Assembly (NCBI RefSeq): GCF_022458985.1
Contig: NC_061779.1
Coordinates: forward strand, 14,243,001 to 14,307,000
DNA from: Mugil cephalus
Lineage: Eukaryota > Chordata > Actinopteri > Mugiliformes > Mugilidae
Reading direction: 5' to 3'
Length of the DNA stretch: 64,000 bases
This document shows positions 13,008 to 24,800 of the stretch, piece by piece. The notes under the pieces were generated by a model. That model searched no databases. It was not told the origin of the DNA and was given only the letters and a program-made list of their open reading frames with translations. Position 1 is the stretch's first letter; the number at the start of each line of letters is the position of its first letter. A program made the position numbers and the translations under genes.

Positions 13008-16000
13008 TTTTATGTAATGTGGAAGTTTCGCAGTTGCCTAAAATGACCGTTTCAGAGGCCTCTGAGAACTTGTGTCTTTCATTGCATGATTACAAGCTTG
13101 GCAGACAACTCACAATAGTAGGCCTAAATGCCGCAGGGCCTGAGAGAAAAGCAGCCGAAAACCTCAGTGTGCTATTTCTTGATAGGAGCCTTGGCCCCTG
13201 ATACCGCTGAGCCCTGGAGTGACGCCAGGACAGTGATTTGAAGAATTCCTCTGGTTTTTGTGGCCCTGGAAGTGCCCCTTTACAGGAAATCTTTACATGA
13301 GCCAGAATGGACAAAAAAGCGAGCTCTACAGTTGGCTGCTGCCACTGGACACATGACCTTTTGAACCTCACGCTGCTTTTGGGGAAAAGAAGCGAACCCT
13401 GAGCTTGCAAATAAAAACTAATGGGATATGGCTACATCCTCGACGCTGCAAACCCCCAACCAGGAGACATATACTGGATATCCTCTTGGTCTGTTGTATG
13501 CCAGACTGCCACGTTCACCAGCATCCTCCCCCATTAACGGCTTAATCTGGGCCTCCCCCACCACCAATGGTTGCAGCTACCTCATTAATGCCCAATCGTC
13601 CAGCTCTGGGGCTGTGGTAGAAGGGGGGAGGGAGCCCACGCCAGAATTCCGCAAAGCAATTTGAATATGTAATGTGCCAGCCAAGATATAATCACCAAAT
13701 CCCATTCAGTGATTAAAGCACACTTAAATTGGGCTCACTTAACATTGCTTCACAGAAAGACTCTTAAGCGGGTTAATCTGCCGCTGTTCCTTCTACAGAT
13801 GTTTCATTACATGTCCAGATTATTTGCGTTTGAACAAATTTTGCGCGTTTTCACGGCTAGAAATTCCACCGCTTGTGCGCCATTCCTCCATTCAGATCTT
13901 TCATGTCTGCACAGAGACAACCGGCACGGAGACATGGGGGCTCCCCAGGGTTTGCCAACCACCCTACCTCCTCCCCCTCCAAGAACAAAGCCTCCCCAGT
14001 TGCAAGCCTGACCCAGTAACCTGGCTAGCAGCCTGGGGGTATAGCGTACCCTGTCTTGGGGCTTCCAGGGCCCGTGTGAGCACACACAGGGCTAGCGTTT
14101 GTGTACAGAGCAAAGTCACTTTCGTCAATGCAATCGGCTCTTGCGGGGATTAGAACAGCTCCTTTTAGACAGGGCTGATTGTGTGGTAAATATGTAGTAG
14201 CCTAGCAGGCAGAGTCAGGGAGGGTGTATTACAGGCCCGGCTAATCTGGCCAGACACAGGCATCTTTCTTTACGGCCGCTTCACAGGAATTCCCTCTTAC
14301 TTTACATACCAAGCATTTGTTTGATGTACATTTTCTCTGCGCACAACCTTTTAGCGCAGGACATCTGACACGACATCTTGCAATTGCGATAATTACTGAG
14401 AGCTCTGCAATGCTCTCTTCATAAGCGGTCAAAGGCAACAAAATCCATCGACTCTAATGGCACTAAAATCTGGAAAATCACAAGGACCGATCTCTTCTGC
14501 ATGACACGCTGATCTAATACTTAAGGTCCAAACAAGATGCCGAGATGAACCGCCATAAGTGTGCTCAAACAGCAAATCACAACTAACTAATTTAAATTAA
14601 ATTTCTGAGGCACTAGGGAGAGTATGCAAAACATCTTACCCCCTGGCTCCCCTTGAAGCAGATCGCTGGCTGATTTGATAGGGATGCCTGAGGAGAGAGA
14701 GAGAGAGAGAGAAATTCACATTCACAAATCAAGTTGATTCTTAATCTAACGGACAGCTCATACATTAATAAATATTACCATTGTTACCGCGCTACTCAGT
14801 GGATTTCTTCATTAAACAACAGCAGCCTGGCTAGGTCAAACAAGAAACGAGGCTCGGAGATGCCCCCGATGTTCCCAACTCAAGGGTTCAAGGGTGTAAT
14901 CAATCGATCAATAACCCGCGAAGAACTTTGAACAGCTCGCCGATCTGATCTTTTTCTGCACCAAGACGGACAAAGCACCTTCTGAAACGTTTATATTTCT
15001 TTTAAAAGACTTTTATAAAACGTCTGCACCGCTCCCCAAAAGACCACAGTGTACCCGGATTAAGCTCCCGACCACCATATTGTTTCTGTCCCCCCTACTG
15101 ATGAAGAAATATGAAAAATCATTTAAAATTCCTGCCTCTGAGGCATCACGATACATCTTAAATAGATGGAGATGGTTAGAAGTATGGCTGTGCCAGTGAC
15201 TGACAGGGCTCTTCATTTATTATTAATGCTTTGGGGGAACGTCTTCCCTATTGAAGAGGATTGTTGTGATTTTCTTCATCACCCGCTAGCTTTTAATATT
15301 GAATGGAATAATAAATATTAAAGCAGATAATGTTTGTTACATATTACAAGCACAGCCGTAGGGCTAAATCAAACTTTTTTTAATTTATTTTTTTATTAGA
15401 GAGTTAATCATAAACGAAGACAAAAGCAGCTTAAATGAGGATTTAAATTGTGACAGTAATTACAAGTACCACAATTTGATAGAGCTGAATCAATTGGGTA
15501 ATTATTACATTATCCCCTAAAATGGCTTTACAAGCTGTAATAATGAGAGGTTTTATGTTAATAAATTCTCTTGTTTTGGATGCCAAGTTGAGAAAATTGT
15601 TTTTGTCTGATGTTTATGCTTCTTGAGCTGGAGCATTTGATCCCTTTTTTTACAGCTGACATGATGGCGGATGTCCCCACTAGTGTTTATATTTAACGCA
15701 ACGTCAACATTTATAAACGCTTTATGGACGAATAGGGCAAAATTATTTCTTACAATTTCACAACTCAACATTAATTATTTCATTTTTAAGTATAAAAAAC
15801 ATTAGTCACTGAGTTACGAGCCACCATTGGCTCATAACTCTGACTGGTAGCCACGTACCATTTATAACAGAATGACCACAAACAGTAGAGATTAACTGAT
15901 TAGTCCATCAACATAAACGTGTTCTTTATTGACACATTAAAAATTGAGTATTTTAAGAAAAGAAAACATTGAATCTCAAATGGTAATGTCTGTTGGTTCG

Positions 16001-18006
16001 AATAGTATCTGAAAACTTCAGCTCTGGGAAATGGTGACTTTCTCCAAGAGAAATGTTACAGAAACTGATAAAAACCTCTTTTCTTTATGAAAAGTGGTAA
16101 AGCTTTTCCAGTTTTTACCTCTCAAACATTTGCTCATTTTCTTAAGTACATGTTAGTACAATTTTTTCAGATAATAATTTAAAGTCCAGACATAGATATA
16201 CAAATGACGTACACTCACTTGTGAGTTTATTAGGTCCACAAGTGAAAACCAGTGCAATATAAATATGCAAATATAACCGCAGGAAAATAATTGATAGAGC
16301 AGCTGATTCGAAAGTGATTTCACTCCAGATCCTGTGCTTTGCTCCACTATTATTGTGTAACACATGCCTCTATTATTTTGAGTGGGCTGGGATAAGTAAC
16401 ATTTCAGAGTTTAATTCAATACAGTTGAACAGATTCACATGCTCCAAAGTGACCGTCCGTTGAATTACCACATTTCTGATGCAGTTTCAACATAAACTGA
16501 ACATTTTAACAGTTGTTGATTTAGGGCAGGACTATTTATGTTCCAGCAGCGTACCTAATGAACTGGCAAGGGAGTGTAATTCCATACAAAAATGAGTCAA
16601 TATTATAGATTTCCAAGCCTCTAATCGCCCCCCTACGACACAGACACGAACACAATAACTAAACCAGAGCTCTCTGAGGTTTAGGTTCCTCTGGATCAAA
16701 ACTTCCACGGTGAGAGTGCACCAGGTCTGAAACTGTATTTTTTTTTCTTTCCTCGGGTGGTCTTCGACTTGGAAAGCTTTTCTTCTCCTTCTTCTTTTTT
16801 TTTTTTTTCCTTTTTTTGCAGCGTAACCTCTCCTGCCTGCTGTCAGCTGTATGAGGTCCGGAGTTTACTCTGCTTCACAGACCAATGAGCAGCGGAGATG
16901 GGCGGACTTCCAGTCGTGTAAAGGGCAAAAGAAAAAAACAATACACAAGAGCCGAGCAACAACTTGCATTGCCGTGCCAAGGAACCTAAAATGCGTACTC
17001 TCCAGCTGACCCAGCGAGTCCCAAATCCAGGTTGCGTTTGACGCACAATCACGAACAGACCCGTGTTTTGGCGACTTCGTAAAAAAAAGATGTATTTATG
17101 AAAAAGACTCAACATTACGATCCTCCTGCTGTAGTCATAACTATGGGACTATCACCGTTTATATCGAGAACTGCTGTGGGAAAAACCATTTGGATTGACT
17201 AAATTATCTCGGCGTAATCTAATGGACCGTATAGGCAATAAAACAGTGTCCCAATTCAGAGGAGTCGAATAATTTCCTTGATAGCTTGTTCATTAATTTA
17301 TTCCCGAGGGCGGAACGAGCATCAAACACTTAATGACCGTCAAATGAGTTGGTAATATAAATAATAAATTTAAAATGGGACGCGTAAAATCAGAGAAGCG
17401 CAGCAGGCTTTTTAAAGATCACAAAAGCTCCGTCGTATGGGAACTTTAATTCAGCCTTTGACAAACACGCAGACGTTCAAACTATCGATTTCCCCCCCTC
17501 TGTTATTTCACTCGGGGGGTTAAAGGAATAATTCAGTGAAATCCCTTCATTCATCAAACTCTGCTGAATTGCCTGTTATGATCACAACAAAGCTTAGCAC
17601 TGCCTTCTACTGTAACACAGCCAGAATAAACTAACGCAGCCCGCATTTATCTTTAATCGGTGACATTTGAACAGTCCACAGTCTCACGGAAGTATTTTTG
17701 CTTTTTTAATTCTCGACCCAGCGGGGAGAGCAAGCCTCGTTTTCCATACAGCTCCCGGAGTTTGGAGGCGATTAAAAAACAAACAAAAAATATAGATAGG
17801 AGAAGAGATGGGAGGTGGGGGGTTTAAAAACGAAAAAGCGTGGATAAAAGTTGGGTAATTTTTCTTACCTTCAGGTTCTGATATGCTTCCAGGGTCCGTA
17901 TGGCAGTGTCAGTGAGTTTGACGTGATAAAGAGTTTGGTTCGGGGTGTTTTTGTTGATTTTGCCACAGGAGAGTCCATACCGATGCTCCTGTCTCAGCGC
18001 TGCCAT
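730..18006 (-). CDS. ell2: ELL-family RNA polymerase II elongation factor (ELL2-like), 5' part, six coding exons
   Basis: Coding exons on the minus strand are 18006-17869, 14687-14640, 5236-5109, 4645-4491, 2387-2137 and 854-730. All have GT-AG borders and compatible phases, giving residues 1-281. Known of the family: ELL proteins suppress Pol II pausing and are subunits of the super and little elongation complexes in the nucleus. Seen here: an N-terminus with YGLSCG and [10 protein letters not shown], the FSFYLSS...[11 protein letters not shown] block, [37 protein letters not shown] and RDWPGY. These span the ELL N-terminal domain, which in the family carries elongation activity and the EAF contact. 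[21 protein letters not shown] and QRDWPGY resemble ELL2, while MAAL and GSQG resemble ELL, so the paralogue call is moderate. The linker between IKPG and RDR is divergent. The gene is cut by the left window edge; the proline-rich middle and occludin-like C-terminus are missing for that reason. Confidence 0.88.
1400..2096. mobile_element. Interspersed element with ATTAATC/GATTAAT-rich ends, family unknown
   Basis: Both ends of this roughly 700-base block carry clustered ATTAATC and GATTAAT motifs: CAGATTAATCACGG near 1436, CGATTAATCATGATTAAATG near 1459, and CAGGTTAATCACG near 2042. The interior is less AT-rich and has short ORFs with no recognised domain. The layout suggests a non-autonomous DNA transposon inserted in ell2-like intron 5, about 40 bases before exon 5's donor. 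I cannot assign the family. Confidence 0.5.
2137..2387 (-). CDS. ell2: ell2-like coding exon 5 (aa 157-240)
   Basis: The exon encodes [11 protein letters not shown], a Ser/Lys/Asn-rich linker, then [20 protein letters not shown] and [20 protein letters not shown], ending SVLDE. The acceptor is GATCTCAG and the donor GTGAGA, phase 0. The linker is unlike human ELL and ELL2, but the RDRxIHLLAL helix region is strongly conserved. Confidence 0.93.
4491..4645 (-). CDS. ell2: ell2-like coding exon 4 (aa 105-156)
   Basis: The exon encodes [50 protein letters not shown] and GP. This is the family hallmark [14 protein letters not shown] segment. The acceptor is TATGCAG and the donor GTAAGT. The single leftover base A pairs with AC of exon 5. 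Confidence 0.93.
5109..5236 (-). CDS. ell2: ell2-like coding exon 3 (aa 63-104)
   Basis: The exon runs from a TAATAG acceptor to a GTAAGC donor and encodes YVKIPAPTP, then [20 protein letters not shown] and HQYVS. This matches the conserved FxFYLSN-GKDNPQGSFDCIQQ block of the ELL family. It ends in phase 2 (GG), which joins the first base of exon 4. Confidence 0.9.
8457..8535 (+). mobile_element. 5' terminal fragment of Tc1-like MITE
   Basis: GATCAGGCGTAACATTATGA followed by CCACCTTCC matches the ends of the complete elements at 18583 and 42274. Only about 80 bases are recognisable, and no 3' end is found nearby. Confidence 0.75.
9594..9630. repeat. (GT)n microsatellite
   Basis: An uninterrupted GT dinucleotide run. 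It creates spurious Cys/Val and Thr/His repeat ORFs on both strands. Confidence 0.97.
12973..13004. repeat. (AT)n microsatellite
   Basis: A perfect AT run of about 16 units followed by a short T tract, in ell2-like intron 2. Confidence 0.97.
14640..14687 (-). CDS. ell2: ell2-like coding exon 2 (aa 47-62)
   Basis: This 48-base exon lies between a CTCAG acceptor and a GTAAGA donor, phase 0 on both sides. It encodes [16 protein letters not shown], which aligns with the SLRPSIRFQGSQG segment of human ELL. It was found by matching splice sites and family sequence; it is too short to stand out as an ORF. Confidence 0.85.
14688..17868. other. ell2-like intron 1 (3.2 kb), non-coding
   Basis: A short GA run lies at 14694-14711, just upstream of exon 2. 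The part at 15280-15790 is AT-rich but not low complexity and contains several TAATTA/ATTA-type motifs. No exon, RNA gene or transposon end was recognised. Confidence 0.6.
17869..18006 (-). CDS. ell2: ell2-like coding exon 1 (aa 1-46)
   Basis: The exon encodes [18 protein letters not shown] through AYQNLK. The start at 18006-18004 has G at -3 and G at +4. The exon ends in phase 0 at a GTAAGA donor. An upstream in-frame ATG at 18081 would add 25 residues with no family counterpart, so the inner ATG is preferred. Confidence 0.93.
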
Positions 18007-18066
18007 TTCTACAACTGAAGGCTGCTGGCGACATTCTGGCCGCACGTCACCGAGGAGGCGACGCGT

Positions 18067-18075
18067 GGGCGGGGC
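18067..18075 (+). promoter_or_regulatory. GC box upstream of the ell2-like start
   Basis: GGGCGGGGC lies about 60 bases upstream of the exon 1 ATG on the minus-strand gene, in a locally CpG-rich stretch (18030-18080). This fits an Sp1-type promoter element. The transcription start itself cannot be seen. Confidence 0.5.
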
Positions 18076-18582
18076 TAGCACTCACGCACGCACACGAACA
18101 CACGCACACACACGCACACTCATTTAAAGCATGAAGTAAATACTATCTGTGAGTCTACATCACTTTCGCTTTCCAGACTAAACTTACTGGCCAATTTGCG
18201 CCTTTATATTTTCCACTTTATTTATTTATTTATTTTAAATCTATTGTTGGATTTGTATCATTATTTTATTGACTCCTGTCCCGGTCCATGCTGCGTTCCT
18301 TTAGCTGGACTTTGGTAAATGCACCCTTTTTTTTTTCCAACACACATAAACAAACGCGTAGAGCAGGAAGTAGAAAAGAAAAAATACACCTGCAGAGGTA
18401 TGGGTCAAAAATAGCATTCACGTTTATTTCCTTTTTAGCTCAAGTAAAAGTACAGCAGTATGATAAACAACGTGTGTAGAAGTACTTATAAAAAATTGTG
18501 CATGCTTTTGATGAAAATAGTTTAAACTAATGCAATTTAATTTTGTTTAATGGAATTAGTTGGTTTGAGTTGGGGCAACGTA

Positions 18583-19066
18583 CACCGATCAGGCATAACA
18601 TTATGACCACCTTTCCCAATATTGTGTTGGTCTCCCTCGTGCCTCATCAGAAAATGGACATGGGTCTTCTGAGGGTCTCCTGTTGTTTGGAAACAGATTG
18701 TTATTAGTGGGGTCCTATGGGTTGAGGGGAGGGGTCTCTGAGGATCATCCCACAGATACTTGATCAGTTTGGGATCTGGTGAATTTGGAGTCCAGGTCAA
18801 CACCTTGTGCTGTTTTTCATGTTTTTTGAGTTGTTCCTAAACTGTTTTTGTGCCTGTGCCTGTGTCGGGCTGTATCCTGTTGGGGATGGCTGCTGCCATT
18901 TAGGAGTGTCATCGCTATGGGGTGGGGGTGTCTGGTCTGGTCTATGTGGGTGGTGCATTTCTACATCTACATGAATACCAGGTCCAGAAGTTTCCCAGCA
19001 GAACACAAAATTAACACAAGATGATCATTGTTATTCACTTCTTCTGTCAGTTGTGGCTGATCATTG
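18583..19066 (+). mobile_element. Complete Tc1/mariner-type MITE (copy 1)
   Basis: The 484-base element begins CACCGATCAGGCATAACATT and ends with the imperfect inverted counterpart TGGCTGATCATTG, flanked by TA on both sides (18581-18582, 19067-19068). The interior is about the same length and sequence as the copy at 42274, including GAGGGGAGGGGTCTCTG and GATCAGTTTGGGATCT. No transposase frame is present, so it is non-autonomous. TA flanks are typical of the Tc1/mariner superfamily. Confidence 0.82.
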
Positions 19067-19616
19067 TATATTAATTGTGTGGAAATCCAACCCACGATTT
19101 AGCTGAGTTCATGCAATGGGATATTCTTTGAGTGTGGATGGAAAGTAAGATGCAGTGTGCTAATGTTGTACTCAACAATTCCTCCAGACATATGCATTTT
19201 AATGTAACCGTTCTGTTCTAAATCCTCCTTCACGACTGTTACGATCTCCAGTTTATGTTGAAACGGCGTAAGGAAGGTGGTTATTCAAGTCAGCACTTTG
19301 GAGGATGTAGTCTGTGGTGCTTTTAAACTGGATTGAATTAAACACAAAAGCAGGGGCGCACAGGCAGGATAGCCACACCACGCAATTGTTTGTCGCCCTG
19401 TGAAGAAAAATGAGAAAGGGGCCCCCAGATGTCTACCTTTTGGCATATTTTACAATGACAACCATCTACCCCCTAAAACCTATGAAGGCCCTACAGTGTG
19501 TCGACAATACTCAACAACCTCCCAACTAGGGGCCTCTTTCTATCCGTCCTATAACAGATTTTGCTAGTTGGGACTTGGGGGTGGTAAGCCACCGAATCTT
19601 TGCCAGCAGCCCAGAA

Positions 19617-19617
<1 letters not shown>

Positions 19618-19665
<48 letters not shown>
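19618..19665. repeat. (CA)n microsatellite
   Basis: A perfect CA run of about 24 units in the intergenic region. Confidence 0.97.
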
Positions 19666-19669
<4 letters not shown>

Positions 19670-21422
19670 CATTTCTGTCATGTAGCCTAGCCCACTGACT
19701 AAAATGGGGCTGTCAAAATAATGGAAACACGTGTCGGTACAAAACAATGCAATTCAATAGTAATACAAACCATAGCCCCCAAAATGAAATCTCAGTTAAA
19801 TCAACACTAATATTTGTGGAGCTGCAACTGGGTAATGTTTGTCATTTTTGTTTTAAATCAAGCTGGAATTGATTGACTAGCGGATTATCTTTTCAGATGC
19901 CATGTCTGCTGTTAATCCAGACTTTAAAGTATAACCACCATTATAATAATGCAGAATAAGGCTGAGCTCATTTTATCTTCACTGGGTCTCTGACAATGCA
20001 TCACATTTACTGGACCACTATGTTTTGACTGAAAAATATTCAGTTGTAATCTAAATGTAGCTCTCAAATCCAAGCAGCAGGGCGGGATTAATACAATGTT
20101 TTCCTCTGAAACACAATGGACAACATAGAAAATACGCATAATATTGGAAAAGTGAAAGATGCTCAAAGTTGTATTAAAGCCCAGTACCCTGAATAAACTT
20201 ATTGTCCCCAAGCAGGCAATTTTACTCGCACTATGTGCGTCAGAGAAATTAAATGACAAATATGGAATTTGGATTAATTTAATCCCTGATGGACGACATG
20301 CTTTGGCTGTGGATTAAAGAGCAACCTTTCAGTCTGTAAAGCTGTTTTTCTTTATGAGATTGGAGGATCTTGATGTTTAACTATTGTATTGTAAGTTACA
20401 CATTAGTTCTCCACCTCCCTCCTGTGATCCAGGAACCGCTGGATGACATTTTTCTTTTTCTTTTCTTGTGTGTTTCTTGATGTTTCCATCAGTTATATCA
20501 ACCTCAGGGAACAGGAGAACTAGATTAGTTTGAACTTTAATTCATTACGAGTTAAATCTCATCAGAAGTTCAGAACAAATATAAACTTTTCCTAAAAATT
20601 AAATTAAATGTTCCGACACACAATGACTTGCTGTTGAACAAAGGTGCAGAATTGAATATACATCATGCAAATGTTTGCCCTTGTTTAAAACTGTCACGTG
20701 GATTTATCATTTGCTCTGCAATCATGTCAAGAGCAAAACACATAAAAACTGTGATGGGTTAAAGAGCATTATCCACTAGTTTTTTAAAAAAAACTTCCAT
20801 TTGTCATCCTGTGTCATCTTTACAGGCTGCGTGTTATTACATTTTATGCGCCTACCTTGTCTTTAAATTGAAAATAAAAATCTCCCGTAGTAAATTACAT
20901 TAGAGCTCGTATCTCCTGAGATCTTATTGGTAGATACTGCATTCATGGAAACTGTATTATGGGGCACGGCGGTGAAGTCATTAAGAAGCTTACAGACGTT
21001 CTGGCAGATTAGGTTTTTTCTCTTCTAATCCTGTAGATTACTGCTGCAGAAGGCTGCTGGCTGCTTCGTTGTGCCCCACGGTTTCCTTACATTGATCATT
21101 TTTTTTTGTATCGTTGAACGCTGACTGAGGCGGATACAAGCAGGACGGGGGTCAGAGTGCACCACAGCTGTAGAAACTCCACAACTTCAAGCGGGACAAA
21201 GCTTCACGGGAGAAAATAAAAATAACACAGATGAAGCCAGGATTAAGAGATGCTCACTGAGTTGGATTTGTTGAAACGAAACATGGATTTTTGTAAACAT
21301 TTTATGATGGATATATTTTCTCGTATTGACAGAGAATAGGCGGCAGAAAGAGCAACTGACCTTCGCCTAAGTGGAACATTGGCTGAACACAAGGGATCAT
21401 CATATTTTGGAAACTAGTGCAG

Positions 21423-21891
21423 ATGGTGTCCATCGTCGTCTGTGGTGAAATGGAGACAGAGTCGTGTTGTGAAGAGCGTAAAGACCTTGCGGTGGAGCCT
21501 ACAGAGTCGGAGGTAAGAGGGGCCATTTCTGAGCCCGCGGACCGGGACGGTCCCAGCGAGCTGTCCTGTGGGCAGAGGAGTCGAGAAGAAGCCGAGGAGC
21601 CGTGCGGGAAAGATGAGGCTGGAACAGAGAGCCGTGCAGAGGGGAGTATAGACATGAAAAGCTCCTCAGATCCCAAGGAGGAGAGAGGAGAAACTGAATG
21701 TAAGGAACAGAGGAAACTGAAAAAAACAAACAGTTGGAAGATGGTACGATTCCAAGACCCGTCAGCCGGAGATAATGTGCTGGAGAGGGACAGCTCAGCA
21801 GAGAGTCTGTTTCCAGAGTACGCAGTGGAGGAGTGGACTTCCTCAACCTTTGAGCAGCTGTTCGTGGCAGAAGACTGGAAGGACCTAACAG
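21423..21891 (+). CDS. fkbp16: fkbp16-like coding exon 1 (aa 1-156)
   Basis: The exon encodes the Glu/Ser-rich N-terminus, with [24 protein letters not shown] and EDWKDLT near its end. EDWKDL aligns with EEWLDIL before the FKBP domain of FKBP8. The first ATG is 21423; a second in-frame ATG at 21450 has a better context (G at -3 and +4) and may be used. A donor-like GAG|GTAAGAGG at 21513 lies inside the exon but is probably not the main splice site, since conserved coding sequence follows it. Confidence 0.82.
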
Positions 21892-24800
21892 GTGATGACA
21901 CATCAATGAGTAGCACATCACATGTGGAGGCACACAGACACGGTGCTGCTGGATAATCTTGTAAAAATGTCTCAAATTTGATTTATTATTTTTATATAAA
22001 AACAAATGAACGGGGAAAAAAAATGACATCTGCTCTGTGGCTGTTCCTGAGCACTTGTTTAGCAACAACTAGAAGATTAACCCAACTTCCTTCTGCTTGA
22101 CCTTTTCTTCTTTCCTCATGCAGAGGACCGGCTGTTGAGGAAGAAGGTGCTGGGTTCTGGGATCCCGCAGACCCCGCACCCCGCCTGGGGCCAGGAGGTT
22201 ACTGTGAAGATGCAGGGTGTCCTGGAGGACCGCACCGTGGTGGAGATGGACTGCCAGCTCGTCTTTGTTATCGGAGAGGGAGACGTAAATCAGGTGGAAA
22301 CTTTTTAATCCTTCAGCCCCTTTTGACTGGAAGGTTTTCTGCATTGTCGAGTGTATTACGACAAGCAGTTGGCAATAACAACACGTCAGTAAATCTCTAC
22401 AGCCGCGGAAGTCACTCTGTGAGTTTATGTTGGCTAAATTCTAACGTCAGCCGGCTCACAGTGACAGTGTTAACAGGGTGATGAGTTGCAGGTTATGTTT
22501 GACTTCTGAGCATGTCACGAATGCCGGGCATGTTGGGAACTGAGGCTGATTTGAAAGCTGTTAGTCAGACTGGAACATGGTCGTAAATGATAAAACTATA
22601 TGAAGAAAAGGAAGGTTCATAAATGATGTTACCTTTCATCCTGAGGTGGATGTTAATGTTTGAACTACAACGTCACTGTTACACTTTTACTAAACATGAC
22701 ATAACTTCTGACCAGGAGCACAAACATGTCTTAGTTTTCAAACACTGAGTTGTGCGTACCAGTGCTGCTTAGAAAGGTAGGAAGCTGTAAATAGCACATG
22801 TTTAGCCAGTCCACTAAATAACTTGTTCTGTGACACTTGTAGGCCCTGGAGGAGTGTGTCATGTCCATGCAGAAGGGCGAGATCACATTACTGCTGGCAG
22901 ATTCGCAGTACGCTTATGGACTTCTGGGAAGGTAAGGACTTTCCAGTTATTGTTATCAATTTTCCATAGATTACGAAGCGCGCCGAAGCAGATCCAAGAC
23001 TCAGGCAATTAGCTTTTCTCCTTTTTTTTTAAATGAAATCTGAGTATCATCACCGTTAGAGGCCGAGGCGTTGTGAACCTGTTGCTGTGGGGGCAGCCTG
23101 GTTATCCAGGGGTAGCGGGGTTAATGGACCATAAAGAGGAGCAGATGGCTTCCTCCTAACACCATTCAGAGGCAGCCTATCGGTGGGGTGTTTGCAACCT
23201 ACCGACCTATGGGAGTACACCGCTCACATTACGGCCTATGGCTTGGGTTTATAACCTTTACACCATTAAAGAGCCAGTATAAACACAGAGGAGATTGGTG
23301 TGTCGCTGCCAAAAACCCATTGTTTGTAGGTCAAATGTTTACTCTAGATAACCTAGACACGTGAGCCAAAAATGGATCACAGTGATTAGATTTAACATTT
23401 CAAAGAATCTTTTCAGTCAAGACCAGAGGAAAAAACCCATCAGCTAATGCGTTTAATGTGATTTAATTGGTCTGCCGTTTCATTATAGTGCTGCAAATAA
23501 CGTTCAACAGTTCCCAATGTGCTGAGGCGTTTTCAGCCAGGAACAGTAATACAGTATATATTAAGCATTTTCATAAATGTCAAAATTATGGCTATTAATT
23601 TAATTCCCCCGGCGGCAATGTCCACACTGTACCCGTGTTGAAATAAGCCTGCGCCCATTAGAGCAAATTAAGTATTATTATATAGTTTCAAACATCTTAA
23701 TGTGCCGTGTGTGTTCTCAAACATGCTAGTGAAAAATTATTTAGCTAAATGCAGAATATACAGTACTATTAACAAAGAAGCTGTTCTCATTGCCTAAAGA
23801 AACAGTGGCAGTAAAAGCCAGAAAAATGTTTGGGTTATATTCATGACTCAAATGTACTTTTTTACAGCCTTCTTGTTGACAACAAAATGTTCAGATTTAC
23901 CGAGGAGCCCCCCCCCCAAGTACTGTTCTGTTCTCAGTGCTGTGCACGGGTCCTGTTTGTATCATGGAGTGGCGTGAAGGACATGTGGTTAGGACGAGGA
24001 GTCTCCGAGGGGTTGTCTAGTATCTGTCTGGTGTGGGGAGAGGGAAGCAGCGAGAGGCTAGTTAACGATTGTTTCGATGCAGCTTATTAAGGACTGTGAG
24101 CTGCGAGAAGTCCAACCAAGTTTTGATTCATTGCTCACGAAGCAGATAATCGTCCTGTTCGTTCCAGCTCTTTAAAAATGATTCACTTACAAAGATTGTT
24201 GCTCGCCTCGAATCTGATCCTGTTTCCAAAGTTGCTCTGAGAGTCGAGCAAATTGGCCGTCTGGTGCGTTTCTCTCTGCCCCTTAAAGTGTACAAATATA
24301 TGCACAAACTGTAGAATAATAAGAAAGACGAGGAGGAGCAGCGGATTTGATGGGCTCAGCATGTCTGTGCTGCAAAATGACAGAGAGGCAGCGAGGGAAA
24401 ATTTCATTAGCCTCTCTCTGTTTTCAGGCAGATGCATTGATTGCGCTCTGTCAGTCGCCTGTTGCTAGCAGTGTTGCTAAGAGCACTTCACAGTGATCTC
24501 TGAGAACAGTGCACGGAGCTGGGGAGACAGTATGATTCAACACGTCTCCGTGGACGCTGCCGCGTGGCTCCGTTTGTGGGTGACGGGCCGGCTGCAGCGT
24601 CTAATGTGATCGGAGCTCCTGAAAAAGGTGAACGGGAGAGTAACGACCGACTGATTGCAACGGACGAGGTGGTCGGGACTGAATCGGCTGCAAGAAACAT
24701 TGACGTTTTCCCCGTGAGACATTAAAGCCCTGAGTCATTTGGAGACAACAAAAGGCTCCATCACGCTGGCCTTTTTTTGAGGAACGCCAGCGTGCGTCAC

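Larger units (their letters stand above)
5237..14639. other. ell2-like intron 2 (9.4 kb): repeats and non-coding sequence
   Basis: No coding exon was recognised here. The interval holds poly-T tracts (about 8031-8055 and 8271-8292), a MITE fragment at 8457, a GT repeat at 9594, an AT repeat at 12973, and a repeat-poor stretch at about 13010-14450. ORFs here lack family signatures or are low complexity. Confidence 0.6.
18007..21422. other. Divergent intergenic region between ell2-like gene and FKBP gene
   Basis: The genes on either side are transcribed away from each other across 3.4 kb. The interval holds a GC box near 18067, a 484-base MITE, a CA repeat at 19618 and AT-rich unique sequence. 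The FKBP promoter and any 5' UTR exon probably lie in its right part. CTAGTGCAG directly before the FKBP ATG could be a 3' splice site for a non-coding first exon. Confidence 0.6.

Noticed and set aside
16001..16030. Possible tRNA B box (GGTTCGAAT)
   Set aside because: No matching A box or cloverleaf stems can be drawn around it.
21302..22068. Two minus-strand ORFs of 189-204 codons opposite FKBP exon 1
   Set aside because: They are antisense shadows of the GC-richer coding exon; the plus-strand frame joins by correct splice sites to the conserved FKBP exons.
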